Source of the DNA: Ferirhizobium litorale
Lineage (GTDB): Bacteria; Pseudomonadota; Alphaproteobacteria; Rhizobiales; Rhizobiaceae
Direction of reading: 5' to 3'
Assembly: GCA_030028905.1 (NCBI GenBank)
Contig: JALDYZ010000011.1
Coordinates: 62,001 to 126,000, forward strand
DNA: 64,000 nt
The notes under the pieces were generated by a model. The model was not told where the DNA came from. It searched no databases and worked only from the letters and a program-made list of their open reading frames with translations. Shown here piece after piece: positions 47,605 through 57,377 of this stretch (the stretch's first letter is position 1; each line of letters begins with the position of its first letter). The position numbers were made by a program, and so were the translations under genes.

Positions 47605-48051
47605 GTATGGAAAAAGCCCGGTGAGAGATCTGGATGCCGGTATTGGGTAATAGCAGTTTTTCAAGCCCCTGAAAGTAAAAAGCGCTTCACGGCCCACGAT
47701 CATTCATCGTCAACGCATCTTCTGTTCGTCGCGTCCTTCATTCGCCTGTTACATTTACCCGCTATTTACCTCTCCAAGCGATCGGACGGGCCAGGAGAAC
47801 TTAGCACGGGGCTCCACCGATCATGGATAGCCTGCTGACCACGGATGAACTGGCAGCGCGGCTCCTCGGCGGATACACTCCACGGGGCACAGGAAGCGGG
47901 GTTTGACCCCGCTTTTTTTGTGCCCGCCAGTCCAGCAGGAGCATCTCCAATGGAACCGGCCGCGTAAACAGTTTGAACTGCCGCACCGTTTGCTGGTACA
48001 GCGATTGCAACCCTCCCCGGACCGCAACCTTCCTCCCGAAAGCCTCCGTGC
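47605..48051. other. Intergenic region between PfkB kinase and AEC transporter, possible small RNA
   Basis: 447 bp without a normal gene. It holds an orphan strong terminator on the plus strand (47895-47919) with about 290 bp of upstream sequence and no plus-strand gene, so some short transcript should start here. A 27-codon frame (47823-47906, MDSLLTTDELAARLLGG...) has its stop codon inside the terminator loop. The region could encode a small RNA, a leader peptide or a gene remnant, and I could not match a known RNA family. Confidence 0.4.
47895..47919 (+). terminator. Orphan Rho-independent terminator
   Basis: Perfect 7-bp stem AGCGGGG / CCCCGCT, loop TTTGA, then seven T residues. An outer GGGCAC (47885-47890) and GTGCCC (47920-47925) can extend the structure across the T-run. 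It precedes the AEC gene by 132 bp. Confidence 0.8.
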
Positions 48052-48996
48052 ATGCTTGCTGTCGCCGACAACGTCCTGCCCATCTTTCTTCTCATTCTGA
48101 TCGGCTGGCTGATCGTGCGCTTCGGATGGCTCACCGCCGATGTCGGCGATGCACTCGGAGAGTTCGTCTTCAAGATCGCGGTCCCTGTCCTCCTGTTCCA
48201 GACCATTGCCGAAGCGGACTTCCATGGAGCGTCTCCCTTCCGGCTGTGGATCGCCTACTTCTCCGGCGTGGCAGTCACCTGGACGGTCGGGCATCTGGTG
48301 GCCACCCGGATGTTTGGGCGCGACGAGCGGATCGGCGTTCTGGCGGGAGTGTCCTCGGCCTTTGCCAACAACGTCTTCGTCGGATTGCCACTCGTCGGAC
48401 GCACGATCGGCGAGGACGGCATCGTCGCCCTGTCGATCCTGCTCGCAGTGCACCTGCCGGTCATGATGGTTGCCGGGACGATCCTGATGGAGAACGCAGA
48501 GGCCAAGTCAAGCGGCGGCGCACCACGCAGCTACGGCGCCATACTGGCCCAGATCGGCACCAACCTCATACGAAATCCCCTTGTCATCGGGCTCGTCTGC
48601 GGTGCCGCGGTGCATACGGCTGGCACCGGAATGCCCGCCGTCTTTCAGACGATCGTACATCAGGTGGCAGGGATCGCCGGTCCTGCAGCCCTGCTCTCGC
48701 TGGGTATGGCGCTGAAGAAATACGGCATATCCGGCAATATCGGCATCGCCTCCGTGATATCCGGCTTGAAGCTGCTCCTGTTGCCGGCGACCATCTGGGT
48801 CGCAAGCCATCTCCTCGGTCTCAGCCCCGAATGGACCGCGGCCATGGTGCTGACCTCGTCCGTTCCGACCGGCATCAATGCCTGGCTGATCGCCAACCGC
48901 TTCGGCGTAGGCCACGGCCTTGCAGCGTCCACGATCACCATGACGACAGCATTCGGCGTGGTTTCGGTGTCGCTCTGGGCGATCCTGCTCAAATAG
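48052..48996 (+). CDS. AEC-family transporter (auxin efflux carrier-like)
   Basis: 314-residue integral membrane protein of the AEC/bile-arsenite-riboflavin superfamily with about ten hydrophobic segments in two inverted halves ([20 protein letters not shown] at the start, [12 protein letters not shown] in the crossover region, [15 protein letters not shown] near the end). Members move organic acids such as malate or malonate, or other small anions, and the substrate cannot be assigned. The start has only a weak ribosome binding site (GAAAG). Confidence 0.85.
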   Translation: MLAVADNVLPIFLLILIGWLIVRFGWLTADVGDALGEFVFKIAVPVLLFQTIAEADFHGASPFRLWIAYFSGVAVTWTVGHLVATRMFGRDERIGVLAGVSSAFANNVFVGLPLVGRTIGEDGIVALSILLAVHLPVMMVAGTILMENAEAKSSGGAPRSYGAILAQIGTNLIRNPLVIGLVCGAAVHTAGTGMPAVFQTIVHQVAGIAGPAALLSLGMALKKYGISGNIGIASVISGLKLLLLPATIWVASHLLGLSPEWTAAMVLTSSVPTGINAWLIANRFGVGHGLAASTITMTTAFGVVSVSLWAILLK

Positions 48997-49021
48997 CGCT
49001 CGATGGCGAAAGCCGGACAAC

Positions 49022-49049
49022 AAAAAAGCCCGGCACGAAAACCGGGCTT
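49022..49049 (-). terminator. Rho-independent terminator for cytochrome c gene
   Basis: On the minus strand an 8-bp stem AAGCCCGG / CCGGGCTT with an 8-nt loop runs into a T-run, 27 bp after the cytochrome gene stop. Its position between convergent genes means it may also affect AEC transcripts. Confidence 0.75.
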
Positions 49050-49076
49050 CCGACAACTTCCGTCAAGGCCACCAGA

Positions 49077-49670
49077 TCACTGGCTGGGCGGAGTGGCTTC
49101 CGCCGCAGGCGCTGCGCCCGGGGTCGGCAGCGGAACCGGATTGTCCGACATGGTGCGCAGGTAGGCGATCAGGTTGGCGCGCTCTTCATCCTTCTTGAGT
49201 CCCGCGAAACCCATGGCCGTTCCGGCGATATACTTCTTCGGCGCCGCGAGAAAATGGTTCAGATGGTCGAAGTCCCAGACCACGGTACCGCCTTGCGAGA
49301 AGTCCTTCATCGCACCCGAATAGGCAAAGCCTTCGTGGGTGGCGATCGGACGCGCAATCAGCCCGTAGAGATTGGGGCCGACCTTGTTGGGGCCGCCCTT
49401 CGTGTCGGTGTGACAGCTCGCACATTTCTTGTAGACGGCTTCGCCGGCGGCGGGATCGGCCTTGGCCAGCAGATCGGCGATCGGCACGGCCGCAGCAGCG
49501 GTTTCCCCGGCTCCAGCGCCCTCGCCACCCGTTTCCTCGGCCACGATGGCAAAGCCTTCCTTTTCGGGGGCAGCCGAATGGAAGATGCCTTCCGATGCAA
49601 TGGAAACAGACATCAGGACGAAGACCGTGCCGAGCAGCGCCCCCACGCCCATATTCACATAAGAGTTCAT
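49077..49670 (-). CDS. cycM: Membrane-anchored class I cytochrome c
   Basis: 197-residue cytochrome with an N-terminal uncleaved anchor helix ([21 protein letters not shown], about 6-27), a Gly/Ala/Glu linker, a haem-binding CASCH near residue 85, and an axial Met in [10 protein letters not shown]. This is the CycM/cytochrome c552 type that carries electrons from the bc1 complex to terminal oxidase at the periplasmic face. An Ala/Pro-rich tail follows. The ATG at 49670 (MNSYVNMG) has GAGGGGAG upstream. It is divergent from kdsB. Confidence 0.9.
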   Translation of the reverse strand: MNSYVNMGVGALLGTVFVLMSVSIASEGIFHSAAPEKEGFAIVAEETGGEGAGAGETAAAAVPIADLLAKADPAAGEAVYKKCASCHTDTKGGPNKVGPNLYGLIARPIATHEGFAYSGAMKDFSQGGTVVWDFDHLNHFLAAPKKYIAGTAMGFAGLKKDEERANLIAYLRTMSDNPVPLPTPGAAPAAEATPPSQ

Positions 49671-49829
49671 CTGCAAATGCTCCCCTCGCACTCACCCGGC
49701 AATCGAACCAACCGGAACACCTTGAAATCGCGCGGAACCTATGTCTTTTGGCTCGGAGTTGCAACAGTGTTTGTATCTCCGGAAGTGAGACCTTTTGCCA
49801 CTTTTCACCGAGAATCAGAAGGCCAGACC

Positions 49830-50585
49830 ATGGTAAGCCCGAATTTCGACAGGACACTCGTTCTCATACCGGCCCGGATGGCTTCGACACGCCTTCCCGG
49901 CAAGCCGCTGGCCGACATCTGCGGGTTGCCGATGATCGTCCAGGTGGCGCTCAGGGCTCGCGATGCCGCCGTCGGACGCATCGTCGTCGCGGTCGATCAC
50001 CACGACACGTTCGATGCCGTTACGTCGGCGGGGTTCGAAGCGGTTATGACCCGCATGGATCACCAGTCGGGCTCGGACCGCATCCACGAAGCATTGCAGA
50101 TTTGCGATCCACAGCGGCGCGCCGAAATCGTCATCAACGTGCAAGGCGATCTGCCGACCATCGAACCGGAAACGATCCGCGCAGCACTGCTTCCTCTCGT
50201 GAACGAAGGCACAGACATTGGCACGCTGACGGTCGAGATCACCGACGAGGAGGAGAAGACGAACCCCAATGTCGTCAAGGTCGTCGGCTCGCCGATCTCC
50301 GACCGGCGTTTGCGGGCGCTCTACTTCACCCGCGCGACGGCACCACACGGCAAGGGTCCGCTCTATCACCACATCGGCCTCTATGCCTATCGGCGGCAGG
50401 CCCTCGAACGCTTTGTCGCGCTCGGTCCCTCCGTGCTTGAAAAACGGGAATCGCTCGAGCAGTTACGTGCACTTGAGGCGCAGATGCGCATCGACGTGGA
50501 GGTTGTTGACTCGATTCCGCTCGGCGTCGATACTCCCGCCGACCTCGACAAGGCCCGGCGCCTGCTGGCCGCTAAAACTCTCTGA
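49830..50585 (+). CDS. kdsB: 3-deoxy-manno-octulosonate cytidylyltransferase
   Basis: 251-residue enzyme that activates KDO to CMP-KDO for lipopolysaccharide inner core synthesis. The CTP-binding signature is [19 protein letters not shown] near residues 13-31, then [20 protein letters not shown] (metal Asp) and HIGLYAYRR. The very long open frame upstream is not coding; the ATG at 49830 with AAGG gives the family start. It is followed by pheA after 11 bp. Confidence 0.95.
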   Translation: MVSPNFDRTLVLIPARMASTRLPGKPLADICGLPMIVQVALRARDAAVGRIVVAVDHHDTFDAVTSAGFEAVMTRMDHQSGSDRIHEALQICDPQRRAEIVINVQGDLPTIEPETIRAALLPLVNEGTDIGTLTVEITDEEEKTNPNVVKVVGSPISDRRLRALYFTRATAPHGKGPLYHHIGLYAYRRQALERFVALGPSVLEKRESLEQLRALEAQMRIDVEVVDSIPLGVDTPADLDKARRLLAAKTL

Positions 50586-50596
50586 CGGAAGCCTTC

Positions 50597-51451
50597 ATGA
50601 CAATGACAACCAACAGGATCGCCTTTCAGGGTGACTTCGGCGCCAATTCCGACATGGCCTGCCGCGACATGTTCCCCGAAATGGAGCCGCTCCCGAGCCA
50701 GACTTTCGAGGATGCCTTTACCGCAGTCGACAACGGCGATGCCGACCTTGCGATGATCCCGATCGAGAACACCATTGCCGGCCGCGTTGCCGACATCCAC
50801 CACCTGCTGCCGGAATCGCGGCTGCATATCGTCGGCGAATACTTCATGCCGATCCGCTTCCAGCTGATGGTGCTGCCCGGCGTGCCGAAGGATGAGATCC
50901 GCACGGTCCACAGCCACATTCACGCGCTTGGCCAGTGCCGCAAGATTGTCCGCGCCAACGGCTGGAAGCCGGTGATCGCCGGCGATACGGCAGGCGCGGC
51001 AAAGCTGGTCAAGGAAACCGGGGACCGCACCATGGCGGCGCTTGCGCCACGTCTCGCAGCCGATCTCTACGGCCTCGATATCGTGGCGGAAAACGTCGAG
51101 GATACCGAGCACAACGTAACGCGCTTCGTCGTCCTGTCGCGCGAGGAAAACTGGGCAGAGCGCACTTCCAAGGAAGAAAAGATCGTCACCACTTTCGTGT
51201 TCAACGTGCGCAACATCCCCGCAGCGCTCTACAAGGCGCTTGGCGGTTTCGCGACGAACGGCATCAACATGACCAAGCTCGAGAGCTATCAGCTCGGCGG
51301 CAGGTTCGTGGCAACGCAATTCTATGCTGACATCGAGGGCCACCCGAACGACCTCAACGTACGCCAGGCGCTGGAGGAGTTGCGGTTCTTTTCCGAGAAG
51401 GTACGGATCCTGGGGGTCTACCAGGGCCATCCAATGCGCGGTCAACTCTGA
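50597..51451 (+). CDS. pheA: Prephenate dehydratase
   Basis: 284-residue monofunctional prephenate dehydratase of phenylalanine synthesis. The catalytic domain (about 1-185) has RIAFQGDFGANSD, IPIENTIAGRV and the NVTRFVVLSRE motif with catalytic Thr-Arg-Phe. A C-terminal ACT regulatory domain (about 195-275) has LESYQLGG in place of the ESRP phenylalanine-binding loop. Unlike E. coli PheA there is no chorismate mutase domain, which is normal for alphaproteobacteria. Confidence 0.96.
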   Translation: MTMTTNRIAFQGDFGANSDMACRDMFPEMEPLPSQTFEDAFTAVDNGDADLAMIPIENTIAGRVADIHHLLPESRLHIVGEYFMPIRFQLMVLPGVPKDEIRTVHSHIHALGQCRKIVRANGWKPVIAGDTAGAAKLVKETGDRTMAALAPRLAADLYGLDIVAENVEDTEHNVTRFVVLSREENWAERTSKEEKIVTTFVFNVRNIPAALYKALGGFATNGINMTKLESYQLGGRFVATQFYADIEGHPNDLNVRQALEELRFFSEKVRILGVYQGHPMRGQL

Positions 51452-51493
51452 ACGACAATCTGAGCGACAAAGGCGCCTTGCGGGCAAAGCGCC

Positions 51494-52453
51494 TTAACGC
51501 TTCCACTCCAGCCAGTCGCGCATCAGCCGGTGGGCAATCGCGCCCTTCGGTGGTGAGGTCTGCCCGGCCGGGGTGGGCATGTCGAGCAAGGCCCGGGTCT
51601 CCTCCCTCGTGAACCAGCGGCAGTCCTCCAGTTCCTGCTCGTCACGACGGATCTCGAAGGAATTCGCTTCCGCATAGCAGCCGATCATCAGCGAGTGCGG
51701 CATCGGCCATGGCTGCGAGGCGTAGTAGCGGACGCGGCCGACGCGGATGGCGGATTCCTCGAAGGTCTCCCGGCGCACGGCGTTTTCGATCGTCTCGCCG
51801 GGCTCGACGAATCCTGCAAGGCATGAATACATGCCAGGGGCGAAATGGTAACTGCGCCCGAGCATGCAGAGGTCCCGCCCAACGTCGATCGTCAGCATGA
51901 TGACGACGGGGTCGGTCCTCGGAAAGATCGCATGATCGCACGCCGGACAGACGCGCTTGTAACCGCCGATCCGCATCTCGCTGGCGGCGCCGCACTTGCC
52001 GCAAAACTTGTTATCGCGGTTCCAGCTGATGAGACTGACACCCTGCGCGAATTCCCCGAGCAACTCCTCCGAAAGCAACTGGTCACGATAGAGCGTGCGG
52101 GCATCGACAGGCTTGTGATGGCTGGCGAGGTCCTCTTTTTCGACCCGTACCGGCACGGCAAGCCGCGGTTCGCCGGTTTTCTCGAAGCCGAGGAGGACCG
52201 CATTGTCCATGTCCGGATCGAGATCGGCCAGCTCATAGAGTGCGAAGAGCGGGTCCAGCACCTGCCCGTCGTGCTTCAGGACGACCTGGTTGCCGGAGAA
52301 AGCGAAAATATGAGCGCCATCGATGGCGAGAGCCTTTTCGACGCACTCGTCCGGCCGATGTTCCGACCTGCGATCGAGCGGGTTTTCAGAAAAGGCGGTC
52401 AGGCGGCTCGGTTCGGGATGGGGGGCATCAGTATCAAATATCGAAGATGTCAT
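51494..52453 (-). CDS. nudC: NAD(H) pyrophosphatase / NAD-cap decapping Nudix hydrolase
   Basis: 319-residue NudC. The zinc ribbon is FCGKCG...CPACDH (about 148-172), and the Nudix box GFVEPGETIENAVRRETFEESAI is intact with the downstream family signature SQPWPMPHS. NudC hydrolyses NADH to NMNH and AMP and removes NAD caps from RNA. Its ATG overlaps the stop of the upstream HIT gene by 4 bp, so the two nucleotide hydrolases are coupled. Confidence 0.95.
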   Translation of the reverse strand: MTSSIFDTDAPHPEPSRLTAFSENPLDRRSEHRPDECVEKALAIDGAHIFAFSGNQVVLKHDGQVLDPLFALYELADLDPDMDNAVLLGFEKTGEPRLAVPVRVEKEDLASHHKPVDARTLYRDQLLSEELLGEFAQGVSLISWNRDNKFCGKCGAASEMRIGGYKRVCPACDHAIFPRTDPVVIMLTIDVGRDLCMLGRSYHFAPGMYSCLAGFVEPGETIENAVRRETFEESAIRVGRVRYYASQPWPMPHSLMIGCYAEANSFEIRRDEQELEDCRWFTREETRALLDMPTPAGQTSPPKGAIAHRLMRDWLEWKR

Positions 52454-52860
52454 GGTGTGAGTGTTTCCAGGATCTTTTTGGCCAACGCTTGCATTTCCTG
52501 CTCGTCATAGGGTTCGGCGGTCCCATGGCCCCAGACCGGGCCGGGCCAGGCGGCATCGCCTTCGTTGCGCGCGATGATATGAACATGCAGCTGCCGAACG
52601 ATATTGCCAAGAGCCCCGACGTTGATCTTGGTCGCTCCGGTCGCATTCTTCAATGCGGTCGCAACCAGATTCATTTCGAATGTCAAAACCGCCTGGTCGA
52701 GCGGGGCCAGGTCGAAAACCTCGGTCATTCCGTCTCTCTGCGGAACCAGCACGATCCAAGGCCAGCGCCGGTCGTTTTGCAGGCGCAGTTCACAAAGGCC
52801 CATACGGATCAAAAGCTGGCTGTCGCGCGCCAGCCTTTCATCCAATAGAAATCCACCCAA
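52450..52860 (-). CDS. HIT-family nucleotide hydrolase
   Basis: 136-residue HIT-domain protein with the core motif QLHVHIIAR near residue 91, the diadenosine polyphosphate hydrolase type found in alphaproteobacteria. The start is a TTG at 52860: it is preceded by GGAGGA at seven bases and gives MGGFLLDERLARDS, the expected family length, whereas the first in-frame ATG would remove 19 residues. It is the first gene of a HIT-nudC pair and divergent from ffs. Confidence 0.88.
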   Translation of the reverse strand: MGGFLLDERLARDSQLLIRMGLCELRLQNDRRWPWIVLVPQRDGMTEVFDLAPLDQAVLTFEMNLVATALKNATGATKINVGALGNIVRQLHVHIIARNEGDAAWPGPVWGHGTAEPYDEQEMQALAKKILETLTP

Positions 52861-52913
52861 TCCACGATCCTCCGCTCAATCGTCCTATGACTAGCAGTTT
52901 TTTTGGCCCTTGG

Positions 52914-52942
52914 CTTGCAATTGCTGACAATATTGCCGATAT
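52914..52942 (+). promoter_or_regulatory. Promoter of ffs
   Basis: CTTGCA (52914-52919), a 17-nt spacer, then CGATAT (52937-52942), a good rhizobial housekeeping promoter. The expected transcription start (about 52950) coincides with the 5' end of the SRP RNA. The 13 bases starting at the -35 are identical to the rimP promoter. Confidence 0.75.
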
Positions 52943-52949
52943 GTGCATC

Positions 52950-53055
52950 CGGGAGGTTGGTGGTGGACGAGCCACTCGCCAACCGGGTCAGGTCCGGAAG
53001 GAAGCAGCCCCAACGAGCCAAGGCACGGGTCATCGTGCCAGCCTCCCACCTTTTT
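52950..53055 (+). ncRNA. ffs: Signal recognition particle RNA (4.5S type)
   Basis: About 100-nt bacterial small SRP RNA. The hallmark apical loop GGTCAGGTCCGGAAGGAAGC is at 52986-53005. The 5' end GGGAGG (52951-52956) pairs with the 3' CCTCCC (53042-53047), and a T-run follows at once as terminator. It binds Ffh in cotranslational membrane targeting. Placement upstream of dnaX is the order I recall in rhizobia. Confidence 0.95.
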
Positions 53056-53132
53056 TCCCTTTTGGGCAAGGTTTTTTCGAGCACCAAATCCATGCCCGGC
53101 GGCCCGGGTTGTCACGAGCGCTGGCAGGGGCG

Positions 53133-55004
53133 ATGAGCGATAGCGAACCGACAGCACAGAAATCAGCCGCAAGCGACGCCGGCTACCGGGTGCTCGCCAG
53201 AAAGTATCGCCCCAAGGATTTCACGGACCTGATGGTCGGCCAGGAGCCGATGGTCCGCACCCTTACCAACGCGTTCGAGACCGGACGCATCGCGCAAGCC
53301 TACATGCTGACCGGTGTACGCGGGGTCGGCAAGACGACGACGGCCCGCATTCTTGCCCGCGCCCTCAACTACAAGACGGCGGAGATCGACAAGCCAACGA
53401 TCGACCTCAAGGTTCCAGGCGAGCACTGCCAGGCGATCATGGAAGGCCGCCATGTCGACGTGATCGAGATGGATGCCGCCTCGCACACCGGCATCGACGA
53501 CATCCGCGAAATCATCGAGCAGGTGCGTTATCGCCCGGTTTCGGCGCGCTACAAGGTTTATATCATCGACGAAGTGCACATGCTGTCGACGCAGGCTTTC
53601 AACGGTCTGTTGAAGACGTTGGAAGAGCCGCCTGAGCATGTGAAATTTATCTTCGCGACCACCGAAATCCGCAAGGTTCCAATTACAGTCCTGTCGCGCT
53701 GCCAGCGCTTCGACCTGCGCCGCATCAGCGCCGCCGACCTTGTCGGCCTGTTCAGCACGATTGCCGGCAAGGAGGGCATCACGGTCGACGCCGAGGCATT
53801 GGCGATGATCGCGCGAGCCGCCGAAGGCTCCGCGCGCGACGGTCTTTCCCTGCTCGACCAGGCGATTGCCCATGGCGGTGGCGTGGTAGAAGCGGAAGCG
53901 GTGCGCTCCATGCTCGGCCTTGCCGACCGCGCCCGCATCGTCGATCTCTTTCAGCATGTCACCAAAGGCGATGTCACGAGTGTGCTCAACGAGTTCAACA
54001 GCCAGTACGAGGCCGGTGCCAACCCGGTGGTCGTCCTGACGGATCTCGCCGATTTCACCCACCTCGTCACCCGGCTGAAGTTTGTCCCGGATGCTGCGAA
54101 CGACCCGTCGCTGAGCGAAAGCGAACGCGTTCGCGGCACGGAATTTTCTGGTTCGATCGCCGTCAGCACGCTGTCGCGCATGTGGCAAATGCTGCTGAAG
54201 GGCATCCCGGAAGCGGAAAGCTCCTCGCGTTCCGCTGGCGCGGCCGAGATGGTGCTGATCCGCCTCACACATGCGGCGAATCTCCCTGCGCCGGAAGATG
54301 CGGCGCGCAGGCTGGCGGAGTTCTCCAGCGACAATGGCGGCTCGCGACCGGCCAGCGCACCCTTGAACGGCAATGGCGGCGGTGCCCAGATGACCCAGTC
54401 GGGCGGCGCCGTTGCCCGCGGAAGCGAGGCCATTGCCCCTCGCCAGCCCTCACCGGCTCCGACAACGATGCTCCGCGCAGTTCCCGATAGCCGGCCCGAA
54501 GGCCTTGCCGTGGGGCGGACCGAACAACGTCCGCTCGACGCACCTGTGCCCAAGGTCGCGGTCAATTCGCTGAATGATGTCGTCGACCTTTGCTCCACCA
54601 ATCGCGATCCGAAGCTGAAGGCTCTGGTGCGCAATTTCGTCCGTCTTGTGCGTCTTGAACCGGGCCGTCTCGACGTCAATCTCTCCGAAGGAGCGCCGGC
54701 AACCGTTCTGAACGAACTGGCCGTGAAGCTCAAGGAATGGACCGGCATCCACTGGGTCGTCAGTTTCAGCAAGGAACAGGGCCAGCCGACCTTGGTGGAG
54801 GCGGAAGCGAATGCCCGCGAGGCGCTGGTGACCGACGCCCGCCAAGACCCCGACGTTGCCGCCATCCTTGCCCGCTTTCCCGGCGCGAAGATAACCGACG
54901 TTCGCATTCGCGCCAAAGAGACGGAAGAAGACATACCCGCTCTTCCGGCCGCAGCCGAATCCGCCGAGGGTGACATCCTGCCCGGCGACGATATCGAATT
55001 CTGA
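53133..55004 (+). CDS. dnaX: DNA polymerase III subunits gamma and tau
   Basis: 623-residue clamp-loader ATPase. The N-terminal AAA+ domain has [14 protein letters not shown], Walker [16 protein letters not shown] near residue 60, Walker [11 protein letters not shown] and the sensor [25 protein letters not shown]. Of the zinc-module cysteines of E. coli DnaX only one remains ([13 protein letters not shown]), which I recall as usual for alphaproteobacteria. Proline- and glycine-rich linkers lead to a C-terminal tau domain that should contact the polymerase. The frame is open far upstream through ffs; MSDSEPTAQ at 53133 is the sensible start. Confidence 0.95.
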   Translation: MSDSEPTAQKSAASDAGYRVLARKYRPKDFTDLMVGQEPMVRTLTNAFETGRIAQAYMLTGVRGVGKTTTARILARALNYKTAEIDKPTIDLKVPGEHCQAIMEGRHVDVIEMDAASHTGIDDIREIIEQVRYRPVSARYKVYIIDEVHMLSTQAFNGLLKTLEEPPEHVKFIFATTEIRKVPITVLSRCQRFDLRRISAADLVGLFSTIAGKEGITVDAEALAMIARAAEGSARDGLSLLDQAIAHGGGVVEAEAVRSMLGLADRARIVDLFQHVTKGDVTSVLNEFNSQYEAGANPVVVLTDLADFTHLVTRLKFVPDAANDPSLSESERVRGTEFSGSIAVSTLSRMWQMLLKGIPEAESSSRSAGAAEMVLIRLTHAANLPAPEDAARRLAEFSSDNGGSRPASAPLNGNGGGAQMTQSGGAVARGSEAIAPRQPSPAPTTMLRAVPDSRPEGLAVGRTEQRPLDAPVPKVAVNSLNDVVDLCSTNRDPKLKALVRNFVRLVRLEPGRLDVNLSEGAPATVLNELAVKLKEWTGIHWVVSFSKEQGQPTLVEAEANAREALVTDARQDPDVAAILARFPGAKITDVRIRAKETEEDIPALPAAAESAEGDILPGDDIEF

Positions 55005-55039
55005 TTGCAGACCTGAGACATATCAAGGAGGAACCGACG

Positions 55040-55363
55040 ATGCGCGACATCATGGGCATGATGGGCAAAGTCAAGGAAATGCAGGCCAAGATGGAGCAGA
55101 TGCAGGCCGAAATCGCCGCTCTCGAAGTCGAAGGCACATCGGGCGGCGGTCTGGTGACCGTCAAGCTCAACGGCAAGAGCGAGATGATCGGCGTCAAGGT
55201 CGACCCGTCGCTCTTCAAGGAAGACGACGTCGAGATCCTCGAGGACCTGATTGTCGCTGCCCACAAGGATGCCAAGAGCAAGGCGGAAACGCTGGCGGCC
55301 GAAAAGACCAAGGCGCTGACAGCCGGCCTGCCGATCCCGCCCGGCTTCAAGATGCCATTCTAA
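55040..55363 (+). CDS. ybaB: YbaB/EbfC-family nucleoid-associated protein
   Basis: 107-residue small DNA-binding protein that forms tweezer-like dimers. The N-terminal helix [26 protein letters not shown] is followed by the beta core [23 protein letters not shown] and a C-terminal helix ending [16 protein letters not shown] precedes the ATG at good spacing. The dnaX-ybaB-recR order is conserved in most bacteria. Confidence 0.95.
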   Translation: MRDIMGMMGKVKEMQAKMEQMQAEIAALEVEGTSGGGLVTVKLNGKSEMIGVKVDPSLFKEDDVEILEDLIVAAHKDAKSKAETLAAEKTKALTAGLPIPPGFKMPF

Positions 55364-55455
55364 GACGAAGCGCGGGCGGGCCTTTCCGCCCACCCTCGTA
55401 CAAAACCTCGGACGAACGGATTTCCTCGCTGGTCGACTTGGTCTAAAAGCGCCGC

Positions 55456-56061
55456 ATGGCAAAACGAGTCACTGGTCCCGAAATCGAAAAACTCATCCAG
55501 CTCTTGGCAAAAGTGCCGGGGCTCGGACCGCGTTCGGCGCGGCGCGCGGCACTCCATCTCGTGAAGAAGAAGGAACAGTTGCTCGGCCCGCTTGCCAAGG
55601 CGATGGGCGAGGCGCACGACAAGGTTCGTATCTGCTCGTGCTGCGGCAATGTCGATACGATCGACCCCTGCACCGTCTGCACCGACGATCGCCGCGACCA
55701 GTCGACCATCATCGTCGTCGAAGACGTATCGGACCTCTGGGCACTCGAGCGCGCGGGCGCCATGAATGCCGCCTATCACGTTCTCGGCGGCACGCTCTCG
55801 CCGCTCGACGGTGTCGGGCCGGACGACCTCAACATCAAGGGCCTGGTCGACCGCGTGGCGAAGGGCGGCATTCGCGAACTGATCATCGCCGTGAATGCGA
55901 CCGTCGAGGGTCAGACAACCGCCCACTACATCACCGACCAGCTTGCCGGGCTGGACGTGAAGATCACCCGGCTGGCGCACGGCGTGCCAGTCGGCGGCGA
56001 GCTCGACTATCTCGACGAGGGGACCTTGACCGCCGCGCTGAGGGCCAGAACCACGATATGA
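55456..56061 (+). CDS. recR: Recombination protein RecR
   Basis: 201-residue RecR, which forms a DNA-clamping ring and works with RecO (and RecF, encoded 12 kb upstream) in gap repair. The helix-hairpin-helix [17 protein letters not shown] lies near residues 19-36, the C4 zinc finger [16 protein letters not shown] near 58-73, then the Toprim domain ([17 protein letters not shown]) and a Walker-like end. Confidence 0.96.
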   Translation: MAKRVTGPEIEKLIQLLAKVPGLGPRSARRAALHLVKKKEQLLGPLAKAMGEAHDKVRICSCCGNVDTIDPCTVCTDDRRDQSTIIVVEDVSDLWALERAGAMNAAYHVLGGTLSPLDGVGPDDLNIKGLVDRVAKGGIRELIIAVNATVEGQTTAHYITDQLAGLDVKITRLAHGVPVGGELDYLDEGTLTAALRARTTI

Positions 56062-56108
56062 ACACGATCATCTGTCCGGTTGGGCTTTGAAACGAGCAGG
56101 GGTGATTC

Positions 56109-57365
56109 ATGCGGTTTCTTTTCAGAACACTGGTCTTCAAGACGCTGGGCCTCGCGATCGCGCTGAGCCTTCCGGTCACCGCGCACGCGGTCTCCAAGGC
56201 GAGCGTGGAAAACCAGTTCGAAGCATGGGTCCAGAAGGACTTGTGGCCGGAGGCGTCGGCGGCCGGGGTCTCGAAACAGAGCTTCACCAAGGCCTTCGCC
56301 GGGGTGAGCCTCAACTGGGACCTGCCCGATCTCGTTCCACCCGGTTCCAAACCGCCGAAGGAGCGCAAGCAGAGTCAGGCGGAATTCTCCTCACCGGGAT
56401 CCTATTTCTCCGAAAAACGACTCAGGGGCCTTGCCGCGTCGGGCCGCACGCTCGCGGCCACGCATGCCGCGACCCTGAAGCGGATAGAAAGGGCCTATGG
56501 TGTGCCCGGCCCGATTATCCTGGCAATATGGGGTCGCGAATCCGGCTTCGGCAGAGCCGATATCCCGCATGCCGAGATCGAGGTGCTGGCGACCAAGGCC
56601 TTCATGTCGACGCGCAAGGATCTCTTTCGCAAGGAGCTGATCGCCGCGCTTCAGATCGTAGAGCGGGGGGATGTCCCGCCGAGTGCGCTCAAGGGCTCCT
56701 GGGCCGGCGCCATGGGCCAGCCGCAATTCATGCCGACGAGCTATCTCAACTATGCCGTCGATTTTGATGGCGACGGACACCGCGACATCTGGAATTCGGT
56801 GCCGGACAGCCTGGCCTCCATCGCCAACTACCTGCAACAGAAGGGCTGGCAGGCTGGGCGCACGTGGGGTTACGAGGTCTCGATACCGGGCAACGTTTCC
56901 TGCGCGCAGGAGGGACCGGATCTCTCGAGGCCGGTGGCGCAGTGGTCATCGCTCGGCATCACCCGCATCTCCGGCAAGGCATTCCCGAAGGCAGAGATGC
57001 AGGCCGACGGCATGATGCTGGTTCCGGCTGGACGGCACGGGCCGGAATTCATCGTCAGCCCGAACTTCTACGTCCTCAAGGAATACAACAATTCCGACCT
57101 CTATGCGCTGTTCATCGGCAACCTCGCCGACCGCATTGCCTACGGTTCCGGTCCCTTCAAGGCCCAATGGGGCGATGTCGGCAAGATGCTGCGCTCCGAT
57201 GTGCTGGCGATGCAACAGGCGCTTGTTGCGAAGGGTTATGACGTCGGCAAGGTCGACGGACTTCCGGGCTTCAAGACGCGACGCTCGCTCGGCGACTGGC
57301 AGCAGAAGAGCGGCCTGGTGCCGACCTGCTTTCCCGATGCTTCGCTGAAAGCCAGGATGCGCTGA
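56109..57365 (+). CDS. Lytic murein transglycosylase (MltB-like) with peptidoglycan-binding domain
   Basis: 418-residue secreted enzyme that cleaves peptidoglycan glycan strands with 1,6-anhydro product. The signal peptide covers about 1-25 (LVFKTLGLAIALSLPVTAHA). The SLT_2/MltB catalytic domain (about 30-330) has the catalytic Glu in IWGRESGFGR, then GSWAGAMGQPQFMPTSYLNYAVDFDGDG. A C-terminal peptidoglycan-binding domain (about 355-410) has LRSDVLAMQQALVAKGYDVGKVDGLPGFKTRRSLGDWQ. The signal peptide is not of lipoprotein type. Confidence 0.93.
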   Translation: MRFLFRTLVFKTLGLAIALSLPVTAHAVSKASVENQFEAWVQKDLWPEASAAGVSKQSFTKAFAGVSLNWDLPDLVPPGSKPPKERKQSQAEFSSPGSYFSEKRLRGLAASGRTLAATHAATLKRIERAYGVPGPIILAIWGRESGFGRADIPHAEIEVLATKAFMSTRKDLFRKELIAALQIVERGDVPPSALKGSWAGAMGQPQFMPTSYLNYAVDFDGDGHRDIWNSVPDSLASIANYLQQKGWQAGRTWGYEVSIPGNVSCAQEGPDLSRPVAQWSSLGITRISGKAFPKAEMQADGMMLVPAGRHGPEFIVSPNFYVLKEYNNSDLYALFIGNLADRIAYGSGPFKAQWGDVGKMLRSDVLAMQQALVAKGYDVGKVDGLPGFKTRRSLGDWQQKSGLVPTCFPDASLKARMR

Positions 57366-57377
57366 CGACAGTTCGAT

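Noticed and set aside
47973-49829. Open frame continuing 619 codons upstream of kdsB
   Set aside because: It crosses the AEC gene in a different frame and the antisense of the cytochrome gene; the upstream residues are shadow sequence and kdsB starts at 49830.
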